In this document: positions 1-6,121 of the stretch, one piece after another
Numbering within the stretch: position 1 is the stretch's first letter
Layout of the letters: each line of letters opens with the position of its first letter
Source: an uncultured Eubacteriaceae bacterium
Lineage (GTDB): Bacteria; Bacillota; Clostridia; Lachnospirales; Lachnospiraceae
DNA: 9,585 bases
Reading direction: 5' to 3'
NCBI GenBank assembly: GCA_945938055.1
Contig: CAMEUH010000087.1
Span: forward strand, 1 to 9,585
Notes under the pieces: generated by a model
Database searches by the model: none
Told to the model about the DNA's origin: nothing
Seen by the model: only the letters and a program-made list of their open reading frames with translations
Made by a program: the position numbers and the translations under genes

Positions 1-270
1 GCAGAACGCCTAGCAGCGGAACAGGCCGAGGCAGAGAGGCTAGCGGCGGAACAGGCCGAGGCAGAGAGGCTAGCGGCAGAACAGGCGGAAGCAGAACGCC
101 TAGCAGCGGAACAGGCCGAGGCAGAGAGGCTAGCAGCGGAACAGGCCGAGGCAGAGAGGCTAGCGGCAGAGCAGGCGGAAGCAGAGCGCATAGCGGCAGA
201 ACAGAAAGCTGAGGAAGAACGTCTTGCAGCGGAGCAAGCGGAAGCAGAACGCCTAGCAGCGGAACAGGCA
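1..270 (+). repeat. 30-bp tandem repeat coding AERLAAEQAE, nine units
   Basis: Units start at 1, 31, 61, 91, 121, 151, 181, 211 and 241, all in frame. The first six encode the identical decapeptide AERLAAEQAE. Units 7-9 diverge (AERIAAEQ, then an 11-residue spacing through KAEEE, then RLAAEQ). A higher-order 90-bp period is also present: bases 1-90 and 91-180 differ at only two positions (nt 45/135 and 80/170 areas), so three-unit blocks seem to have been duplicated recently. The array starts at the window edge, so its full length is unknown. Because the unit is a multiple of three, copy-number change would alter protein length and not the frame. Confidence 0.97.
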
Positions 271-2094
271 GTGCAGGAAATAGATATTCCGGATATGGTG
301 ATGGAAGAAATAGAACCAGAACTGTCAGAACCAGAACTGTCAGAACCAGAACTGTCAGAACCAGAAGAGTCGGCAGAACCGGAAGAATTTGACATGCCAA
401 TGTTTGAGGCTGCACAGAATGACATGGATGCTGTTGCGGAATTGGAGTTTATGGAAACAGCGGTATCGGATGAACAGGAAGAACAGGAAACGATTATTTC
501 GGAATTACCGGAAGAGGAAGAAATAGAAGAAACTGTGACTGGTGCCGAGGAGAATGAATATATTCAGGGACAGCCAATGTATGAGACAATGGCAAGCTTC
601 CTTGCAGATAGTGGAGAGGAAAGTTTTCCGAAGTTTGAAGCGGATGGAGTTTTTGTCAGCTCATTTGGATTTGAGGATGAATTGACAGAGAATCTGAATG
701 AGACAGAAGATGCACAGGGCTTAGGCTCAGATGAATCAAAAGAAGATGAATCCGTAACAGGAGTATTTGAATTTGATATTGAAGACGTACGGAATTTTGA
801 CGCAATACTGAATCCGGGAGCTTCAGATGAAGTTCCGAATGATATGGTCGAGCCGGAAGAAATTGATTTGGGCTTTGACATGGGAGAAGAGTTTGATTTT
901 GGTCAGGCGCAGTCTTTAACGGATTTCTATAATACGGAAGATGATTCTGAATTTGTGCCGGATGTTCTGGAAGAAGTGGAAGAAGAGGATATAGAAGAGA
1001 GAACATCGGAGGAAATTCAACTGCAGACAGAGGAATTTGTTGCAGAAGAAGCAGTTTTAGCGGAACCGGTTATGGAAGAAGCAGTTCCGGAAGAATTCCA
1101 GGTAGAAGAATTTACGGTAACGGAACCTGTCATGGAAGAATTTGTTGCAGAAGAAGCGGATGAAGAAGCTACAGAAGTAATTCTGGAAGAGCCAATCAAA
1201 GAAGAGGCTTCTGACGAAGAATTCTTTATGGAGGAAGTGACACCAATAGAAGAACCGGCAGAGGAAATTATTGAGCCGGATGGACAGGATGAAGAAAGTG
1301 ATTTGTATCAGTATGATGAAGTAACGGTAAAACAGGAAGAAGCGGCACCGAGCGTGAATCCATTTGCAAAGGATGATGATTTCTTTGACTGGAGTTCGAT
1401 TGATGAATCGGCATATATTAATAAATCCGAAGAACCTTCTGAGAAGGAGGATGTTTTGGAAAATGCAGAGCCAAAGAAGAATGATGAATTTGCAGAGTTT
1501 GTCTGGACTGAGGATATGATAAGCCAGCTGAATCAGAAAGAAGAAAAAGCGGATGAATCAGAAGTATCCGAAGAAGACGATTTCGTGGATGAATATGCGG
1601 CGCAGGAGGAGATAGCAGCAACCTCAGTGGAGGAAGAACCAGAAATTTTGGATACGGAAGAGCCAACGTTTTCAGATACAGTAGAACCGGAAATACCGGT
1701 TGTGGCTGAGCAAGAATATGTCATGCCAGAGGATACTTCGGAATTTTCTGTATATCAGTCGACTGGCAGTATTCAGACTTTTGAAGAAACGATAGAGGAA
1801 CCGGAACCACAATTTGAGGTATTTCAGTCATCCGGCAATTTTACGGTAGAGGAAACGGAAGAAACAGCTGTGGATGAACCGCAGTATGAGGTATTCCAGT
1901 CTACTGGAATGGTTGAGGAAGAAGAAATTGAGGAAATTATTCCGGATTTCAAGACCTATGGTGCAGTTAGCGAACCGGAGAATGTTGAGATGACAGAGGC
2001 AGAGCCGGCAAATAAGTCCATGGTTCAGAATAAGTTTGGCGATTTTGAGTTTGACTTGGATTTGCCGGATTTTGAACCTTTCGAAAAGAAATAA
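1..2094 (+). CDS. Partial gene for a very acidic repeat protein of unknown function (5' end outside window)
   Basis: The reading frame is open from base 1 to the TAA at 2094, giving 697 visible residues; the start lies upstream. I do not recognise the family. Residues 1-90 are nine near-perfect copies of AERLAAEQAE, predicted to be a charged alpha-helix. After nt 271 the composition changes sharply. The next 100 residues contain 33 Glu and 6 Asp, and no Lys, Arg or His appears until the Lys at nt 631. The rest stays Glu/Asp-rich with scattered Phe, Tyr and Trp in acidic settings (for example DDDFFDW near nt 1372). Three spaced [FY]xV[FY]QS[ST]G repeats lie at nt 1744-1908, and the C terminus is an acidic, Phe-rich tail ending FEPFEKK. 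The visible part has no membrane segment, enzyme motif or sorting signal. It is probably largely disordered and may be a scaffold or surface-associated protein (inference). A strong terminator follows. Confidence 0.85.
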   Translation, partial: AERLAAEQAEAERLAAEQAEAERLAAEQAEAERLAAEQAEAERLAAEQAEAERLAAEQAEAERIAAEQKAEEERLAAEQAEAERLAAEQAVQEIDIPDMVMEEIEPELSEPELSEPELSEPEESAEPEEFDMPMFEAAQNDMDAVAELEFMETAVSDEQEEQETIISELPEEEEIEETVTGAEENEYIQGQPMYETMASFLADSGEESFPKFEADGVFVSSFGFEDELTENLNETEDAQGLGSDESKEDESVTGVFEFDIEDVRNFDAILNPGASDEVPNDMVEPEEIDLGFDMGEEFDFGQAQSLTDFYNTEDDSEFVPDVLEEVEEEDIEERTSEEIQLQTEEFVAEEAVLAEPVMEEAVPEEFQVEEFTVTEPVMEEFVAEEADEEATEVILEEPIKEEASDEEFFMEEVTPIEEPAEEIIEPDGQDEESDLYQYDEVTVKQEEAAPSVNPFAKDDDFFDWSSIDESAYINKSEEPSEKEDVLENAEPKKNDEFAEFVWTEDMISQLNQKEEKADESEVSEEDDFVDEYAAQEEIAATSVEEEPEILDTEEPTFSDTVEPEIPVVAEQEYVMPEDTSEFSVYQSTGSIQTFEETIEEPEPQFEVFQSSGNFTVEETEETAVDEPQYEVFQSTGMVEEEEIEEIIPDFKTYGAVSEPENVEMTEAEPANKSMVQNKFGDFEFDLDLPDFEPFEKK
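313..372 (+). repeat. 15-bp tandem repeat coding EPELS
   Basis: Three identical 15-bp copies (gaaccagaactgtca) occupy 313-327, 328-342 and 343-357. A diverged fourth copy at 358-372 reads EPEES. The array lies inside the acidic repeat protein gene, just after the AERLAAEQAE array, and stays in frame. Confidence 0.95.
1033..1157 (+). repeat. Degenerate internal repeat in the acidic gene (EFVAEEA / EPVMEE)
   Basis: A perfect 20-base repeat occurs at 1033-1052 and 1138-1157, coding EFVAEEA. Between them a second imperfect pair at 1061-1080 and 1121-1140 (18 of 20 bases alike) codes AEPVMEE or TEPVMEE. The pairs nest (A-B...B'-A'), in direct orientation, which suggests old tandem duplication with drift. 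Confidence 0.75.
1741..1908 (+). repeat. Three spaced VFQSTG-type protein repeats
   Basis: The motif [FY]-x-V-[FY]-Q-S-[ST]-G is coded at 1744-1767 (FSVYQSTG), 1813-1836 (FEVFQSSG) and 1885-1908 (YEVFQSTG). Successive copies are 23 and 24 residues apart and separated by Glu-rich linkers. The DNA of the copies has diverged while the aromatic, Val, Gln-Ser and Gly positions are kept, so the motif is probably under selection, for example as a short binding motif (inference). Confidence 0.8.
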
Positions 2095-2139
2095 TACGAT
2101 ATGTAATCAGGAAGAAAAGTATTTCTGAGAGCAAATATC

Positions 2140-2184
2140 AATACAGCTTGTTATAGCCTATAACTATAGCAAGCTGTATTTTTT
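2140..2184 (+). terminator. Intrinsic terminator of the acidic protein gene
   Basis: The arms at 2140-2156 and 2164-2180 form a 17-position stem (16 Watson-Crick pairs plus one T-G wobble) around the 7-base loop at 2157-2163. A run of six T follows at 2179-2184. It lies 46 bases after the TAA of the upstream gene and just ahead of the metN promoter, so it insulates the two units. Confidence 0.93.
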
Positions 2185-2189
2185 ATGTA

Positions 2190-2219
2190 TTAACACTTTT
2201 CCTACGGGAATGGTATACT
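2190..2219 (+). promoter_or_regulatory. Sigma-A-like promoter of the met operon
   Basis: The -35 element TTAACA (2190-2195, 5 of 6 to consensus) is separated by 18 bases from the -10 element TATACT (2214-2219). A TGG immediately before the -10 gives an extended -10. Transcription should start near 2226, leaving a leader of about 45 bases before metN, too short for an S-box or T-box element. Confidence 0.75.
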
Positions 2220-2246
2220 TTAAAACATCAAGAGGAGAACAAGAGA

Positions 2247-2255
2247 ATGAAATAA
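2247..2255 (+). other. Possible two-codon leader ORF (ATG AAA TAA) before metN
   Basis: Within the metN leader an ATG at 2247 is followed by AAA and then TAA. A purine-rich AGAGGAG (2231-2237) sits nine bases upstream, a workable Shine-Dalgarno distance. The TAA lies just before the metN ribosome binding site (2257-2262). It could be chance in an A/G-rich leader; a start-stop element that tunes metN translation is possible but unproven. Confidence 0.25.
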
Positions 2256-2270
2256 AAGGAGGGACATGAA

Positions 2271-3314
2271 ATGATTGAATTAGCTGGAATATCAAAAAGT
2301 TTTGTGACAAAAGGAAAGAATGTTGAAGCAGTTAAAGATGTTACCTTACATATTAAGGAACATGAAATATATGGAATCATAGGTTTCAGTGGTGCCGGTA
2401 AATCAACATTGGTACGATGCATTAATCTTTTGGAAAGACCGGATTCCGGTAAAGTAATTCTTGGAGAAAGGGAGCTTACCAATTTATCGGATAAGGAATT
2501 AAGAGAAGCCAGAAAAGATATCGGAATGATTTTCCAGCATTTTAATCTTTTTCCATCCCGTACAGTATTTCAGAATGTAGCATATCCACTTAAGGGAAGA
2601 GGGCTTAGTAAAGAAGAAATCAAAGAAAAAGTGCTGGAACTTTTAAAGCTGGTAGAACTGGAAGATAAGGAAAATGCTTATCCGTCTCAGCTGTCTGGTG
2701 GTCAGAAGCAGAGAGTGGCAATTGCAAGAGCACTGGCAACCGACCCGAAAGTACTTCTGTGTGATGAAGCCACCAGTGCCTTAGACCCACAGACAACACA
2801 TTCGATTTTGAAATTATTAAAACAACTGAATCAGAATCTTGGAATTACGATTGTCATCATTACCCATGAAATGGCGGTCATTAAAGAAATCTGTGACCGG
2901 GTAGCAGTTATGGAGCATGGAAAAGTAGTGGAAGAAGGAGAGGTTTTTGAAGTCTTTGCTAACCCAAGACAGGAAATTACCAAGGCATTTATTAATACCA
3001 CTTCTGCACTTCGAAAAATATATGATTTACTGGAAGAAAATTCGCCGGTAGTTGCGTTAAAACCGGGAGAGAAGATTTTGAAACTTCAATATCTGGAAAA
3101 GAGTGTTTCGGAAGCATTGATTTCGACAATATCAAGGAAATTTAACATTGATTGTAATATTATTTTTGCAAGTATTGAAATCATAGGAGATGCACCGCTC
3201 GGCGGAACCATTATTATTGCACAAGGCAAGGCAGAAGATATCCAGGAAGCAATCCGGTATTTGAAAGAAAGAAATATTTTAGTGGAGGTATTAAAAGATG
3301 GCGGAAATCATTGA
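2271..3314 (+). CDS. metN: Methionine-type ABC transporter, ATP-binding protein MetN
   Basis: This 347-residue cytoplasmic ATPase powers methionine uptake together with MetI and MetQ. All nucleotide-binding motifs are present: Walker A GFSGAGKST (38-46), Q-loop FQHFNLF (from 88), signature LSGGQ (141-145), Walker B VLLCDE (161-166) and the switch His199. After about residue 265 comes a C-terminal NIL/ACT-like domain, ending with IIGDAPLGGTIII. In MetN homologues this domain binds methionine and inhibits transport, and its presence separates MetN from general amino-acid ATPases. The ATG at 2271 has AGGAGG at 2257-2262, eight bases away. It is first in the operon, and its last 17 bases overlap metI, suggesting translational coupling. 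Length and motifs look intact. The substrate could be a methionine derivative or another small amino acid. Confidence 0.95.
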   Translation: MIELAGISKSFVTKGKNVEAVKDVTLHIKEHEIYGIIGFSGAGKSTLVRCINLLERPDSGKVILGERELTNLSDKELREARKDIGMIFQHFNLFPSRTVFQNVAYPLKGRGLSKEEIKEKVLELLKLVELEDKENAYPSQLSGGQKQRVAIARALATDPKVLLCDEATSALDPQTTHSILKLLKQLNQNLGITIVIITHEMAVIKEICDRVAVMEHGKVVEEGEVFEVFANPRQEITKAFINTTSALRKIYDLLEENSPVVALKPGEKILKLQYLEKSVSEALISTISRKFNIDCNIIFASIEIIGDAPLGGTIIIAQGKAEDIQEAIRYLKERNILVEVLKDGGNH

Positions 3315-3978
3315 AAATTTGTTACCACATGTCGTTGAAAAATGGCAGGAACTTTTGGAATGTACATGGCAGACGTTATATATGACAGGCTTTTCCGGCA
3401 TAATCTCTTTTGTGCTTGGTCTGGCACTTGGAATTGTTCTGATAGCAACAAGAAAGGGCGGGGTGCTTCAGAATACGGTATTATATGGAATTTTAGATAA
3501 GATTATTAATCTGTTCCGCTCTATTCCGTTTATTATTTTACTGGCAAGTCTGATTCCGTTAACAAGACTGGTGGTAGGAACTGCCATAGGAACCAAGGGT
3601 GCAATTCTTCCGTTGATATTTGGAACTGTTCCGTTCTTTTCACGGCAGGTGGAAAGTGCCCTGTCGGAAGTCGATGACGGACTGGTAGAAGCAGCTGCGG
3701 CGATGGGAACATCTCCGATTGGAATCATTTTCCGGGTATATCTGAAGGAAAGTATTCCATCTCTTACAAGGGTTACCACCATTACGGCAGTAAGTCTTGT
3801 GGGTTTGACAGCCATGGCGGGTGCCATAGGCGGGGGTGGTCTTGGTGATTTCGCAATCCGGTATGGACACCAGCGTAATCAGATAGACATTACCTTTGTA
3901 ACCGTTATTATTTTGTTGGTTATTGTCATGATTCTTCAGGAAATTGGCAATTTAATCATAAAGCGTACAACGCATTAA
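3298..3978 (+). CDS. metI: Methionine-type ABC transporter permease MetI
   Basis: This 226-residue integral membrane protein is the permease of the MetNI-Q importer and works as a homodimer. Hydrophobic segments lie at about residues 32-50, 68-90, 100-113, 160-182 and 198-222, which fits the five-helix MetI fold. The cytoplasmic coupling loop has the EAA-type motif starting EAAAAMGTSP, near residue 131, which docks on MetN. Glycine-rich GAIGGGGLGDFAIRYG follows, as is typical of the family. The ATG at 3298 lies inside the end of metN, with GGAGG at 3284-3288, nine bases upstream. metQ begins 15 bases after its stop. Nothing is truncated. Confidence 0.95.
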   Translation: MAEIIENLLPHVVEKWQELLECTWQTLYMTGFSGIISFVLGLALGIVLIATRKGGVLQNTVLYGILDKIINLFRSIPFIILLASLIPLTRLVVGTAIGTKGAILPLIFGTVPFFSRQVESALSEVDDGLVEAAAAMGTSPIGIIFRVYLKESIPSLTRVTTITAVSLVGLTAMAGAIGGGGLGDFAIRYGHQRNQIDITFVTVIILLVIVMILQEIGNLIIKRTTH

Positions 3979-3993
3979 AAGGAGGAAAATATT

Positions 3994-4884
3994 ATGAAAA
4001 AAGTAAAAGCATTTGTAACAATCGTAACAGCATTCACATTAAGCCTGGGACTTCTGGCAGGATGCGGTAATAAGGAGACAGCTCAAAACACAACAACATC
4101 TGCCAACAAGGCAACAGAAACTAAGACACAGGAAACGACAAAAGCAGCAGAACCGGTTGTAGTAAAACTTGGTGTGGTTGGTGAAAACAATGAACAGTGG
4201 GAGCCGGTTATTGAGGCACTCGCAAAGGAAAACATAACCCTGGAACTGGTAAAGTTTGCTGATTATTCCCTTCCGAATCAGGCACTTGCAGATGGTGAAG
4301 TTGATTTGAATGCATTTCAGCATTATGCTTATCTGAACAATGAAATCAAGGATAAGGGATTAGATTTAACAGTCATTGGTGAAACCATTATTGCACCTCT
4401 TGGATTATATTCAACAAAGATTAAGAATATTAGTGAATTAAAGGATGGAGATTTAATTGCCATTCCGAGTGATGCCACAAATGGCGGACGTTCTCTTAAG
4501 GTACTTGAGGCAGCAGGATTAATTAAAGTTGATCCGGCAGCAGGCTATACACCGGTTCTTTCGGACATTACGGAAAATCCGTTAAATTTGAAGTTTGTAG
4601 AAGTGGAAGCAGCAAATACGCCAAGTCTTCTTCCAGACGTGGCAGCAGCAATTATTAATGGCGGTCATGCAGTTGATAATGGTTTATTCCCACAGCAGGA
4701 TGCCATTTATCTGGAAACAGTTCAGGAAGGCAGTGACAATCCATATATTAACATTATCGTTGCAAGAACGGCAGACAAGGATAATGAAATTTATAAGAAG
4801 GTCGTTGACGAGTACAGAACGGATGCGGTTGCAAAGGTTATTGAAGAAGCATACAAGGGAGCATATATTCCAACCTGGAAATAG
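3994..4884 (+). CDS. metQ: Methionine-binding lipoprotein MetQ (NlpA family)
   Basis: This 296-residue substrate-binding lipoprotein captures methionine outside the cell and delivers it to MetNI. The N terminus is a lipoprotein signal: MKKVK, a hydrophobic core, then the lipobox LAGC, with Cys24 as the predicted lipidated residue. A Thr/Lys/Ala-rich linker (about 26-53) precedes the NlpA/MetQ domain. Family-typical stretches are VVKLGVVGENNEQWEPV, DLNAFQHYAYLNN, GLYSTKIK, the IPSDATNGGR region and the INGGHAVDNG region. AAAGGAGG (3978-3985) begins inside the metI stop codon and lies eight bases before the ATG. NlpA-family proteins can bind L-methionine, D-methionine or other amino acids, and the exact ligand cannot be read here. 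Confidence 0.94.
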   Translation: MKKVKAFVTIVTAFTLSLGLLAGCGNKETAQNTTTSANKATETKTQETTKAAEPVVVKLGVVGENNEQWEPVIEALAKENITLELVKFADYSLPNQALADGEVDLNAFQHYAYLNNEIKDKGLDLTVIGETIIAPLGLYSTKIKNISELKDGDLIAIPSDATNGGRSLKVLEAAGLIKVDPAAGYTPVLSDITENPLNLKFVEVEAANTPSLLPDVAAAIINGGHAVDNGLFPQQDAIYLETVQEGSDNPYINIIVARTADKDNEIYKKVVDEYRTDAVAKVIEEAYKGAYIPTWK

Positions 4885-4916
4885 TTAATGGAAAATTACA
4901 AAACATCATGGCAGCG

Positions 4917-4923
4917 AAAGGAG
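4917..4923 (+). promoter_or_regulatory. Ribosome binding site deciding the M20 gene start
   Basis: AAAGGAG at 4917-4923 leaves one base before the ATG at 4925 but seven before the ATG at 4931. Normal spacing therefore favours initiation at 4931, removing the first two residues (MN) of the longer reading. Confidence 0.7.
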
Positions 4924-4930
4924 CATGAAC

Positions 4931-6097
4931 ATGGCAGTAAAACTCTATATAGAAGAACAGAGAGAAAAATTAATCCAGCTTCGGAGATATTTTCATATGC
5001 ATCCGGAAGTAAGCATGAAGGAATATCATACCGCAGAAAAGATAGAAGAAGAACTGGATAAATTACAGATTCCGCATCAGCGCGTGGGTGAAACAGGTGT
5101 CTATGGTATCATTGGAAAAGAAAAGCAGGGTGGTAAAACTATCATTCTGCGGGCTGATATTGACGCTTTACATATCCAGGACAAAAAACAGGTTCCTTAT
5201 GCATCCCAGAATCCGGGAGTAATGCATGCCTGCGGTCATGACAGCCATACGGCAGCATTGCTGGGTGCAGCAGCGGCGTTAAAGAAAGAAGAAGCCAGTC
5301 TGAATGGTACGGTACGCCTGTTCTTCCAGCAGGGTGAAGAATTCGGACAGGGAGCAAAGGTATTTATCAAAGAAGGTCTTCATAAAGGCGCTGACAGAGT
5401 ATTCGGAGTTCATGTGGCATCGAATGTTCCGGTGGGCAGCGTGGCACTAAGTGCCGGCCCGGTAAATGCTTCCGTGGATCATTTTGTAATCCGTGTGAAA
5501 GGAAAAAGTGCCCATGTGTCGACACCACATCTTGGAGTAGATGCATTATACATAGCAACGCAGATTGTAAATGCACTGCAGGGAATTGTCAGCAGACAGA
5601 CTGATCCGGTTGATACGGTAGTTGTAGGAATCGGAGTGCTGCGTGCGGGTGATGCATATAATATTGTCGCAGGAAATGCAGAGATTGAGGGAACCACCAG
5701 ATGCTTTACCATGGAATCCAGAAATAGGACTAATCAGAGTATCCGGGACATTGCTGAGTCCATTGGAAGGGTATACGGAGCGGAAGTGACACTTGAATTT
5801 GAGGACTATGCCTCACCATTAATTAATGATAGTGCAGTATGCGAAGAGGTAAAAGAAGTTGCTACCCAGATTGTTGGCGCAGAGCATGTTGTTCCAAAGG
5901 AACGTTCCCTTGGCGGTGATGATTTTGCAGAATATCTCCTGACCATTCCTGGAACCTATGCATTTGTGGGAACAGCAAATCCGGATAAACCGGATACCAT
6001 TGTTCCACAGCATGCAGAAAATTATGATATCGATGAAGATGGAATTTTGATTGCAGCAAATCTCTATGTGGATTATGCAAAAAAAGTACTGGAATAA
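4931..6097 (+). CDS. M20-family (M20D) amidohydrolase, N-acyl-amino-acid deacylase type
   Basis: This 388-residue cytoplasmic metal-dependent hydrolase belongs to the hippurate hydrolase/N-acyl-amino-acid amidohydrolase group, which splits an acyl group from an amino acid. Visible motifs are RRYFHMHPE near the N terminus, RADIDAL (about 74-80), HACGHDSHTA (from 99; Cys101 and His103 are likely metal ligands), the catalytic/metal Glu136-Glu137 in QQGEEFGQGA, His161 in GVHV, a dimerisation (lid) domain around 182-290, and the C-terminal His361 in VPQHAEN. All expected ligands are present, so it should be active. It sits 46 bases after metQ with no terminator between, and 24 bases before the aminotransferase gene. 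Context points to an N-acyl (perhaps N-acetyl) methionine-like substrate; this is inference. The ATG at 4925 is a possible alternative start. Confidence 0.9.
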   Translation: MAVKLYIEEQREKLIQLRRYFHMHPEVSMKEYHTAEKIEEELDKLQIPHQRVGETGVYGIIGKEKQGGKTIILRADIDALHIQDKKQVPYASQNPGVMHACGHDSHTAALLGAAAALKKEEASLNGTVRLFFQQGEEFGQGAKVFIKEGLHKGADRVFGVHVASNVPVGSVALSAGPVNASVDHFVIRVKGKSAHVSTPHLGVDALYIATQIVNALQGIVSRQTDPVDTVVVGIGVLRAGDAYNIVAGNAEIEGTTRCFTMESRNRTNQSIRDIAESIGRVYGAEVTLEFEDYASPLINDSAVCEEVKEVATQIVGAEHVVPKERSLGGDDFAEYLLTIPGTYAFVGTANPDKPDTIVPQHAENYDIDEDGILIAANLYVDYAKKVLE

Positions 6098-6121
6098 TTT
6101 TTTAAAGGCAGAGGAAACAAG

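Larger units (their letters stand above)
2140..2220 (+). repeat. Terminator-promoter module, copy 1 of 2
   Basis: This segment aligns without a gap to 7313-7393 (constant offset of 5173). Shared blocks are GTTATAG (2150-2156), CTATA-x-C (2164-2170), the T-tract with TGTATTA (2181-2192, 11 of 12 alike), CCTAC (2201-2205) and AATGGTATACTT (2209-2220). The lower stem arms differ in sequence but pair in both copies. It may be a dispersed intergenic element or a conserved promoter class; only the two copies in this window can be seen. Confidence 0.6.

Noticed and set aside
1..270. Regular 30-bp repeats as a CRISPR array
   Set aside because: Units are directly adjacent with no unique spacers, and every unit is an in-frame decapeptide codon block.
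271..273. GTG at 271 as the true start of the acidic protein gene
   Set aside because: The frame is open back to base 1 and codes the AERLAAEQAE array without a stop; there is no ribosome binding site before 271. The gene starts outside the window.
564..1724. Several minus-strand open frames within the acidic gene (for example 656-1006 and 1418-1666)
   Set aside because: They arise because GAA/GAG-rich coding sequence read backwards gives Ser/Leu/Phe codons with few stops. Their products are low-complexity, and they lack ribosome binding sites and recognisable motifs.
2095..2270. SAM riboswitch or T-box ahead of metN
   Set aside because: No multi-stem leader or T-box-like UGGN signal can be placed between the predicted start near 2226 and metN. 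The only strong hairpin (2140-2180) lies upstream of the promoter and has terminator form.
4658..4888. Plus-strand 76-residue frame inside metQ
   Set aside because: It is a shifted frame of a strongly supported MetQ sequence with no ribosome binding site.
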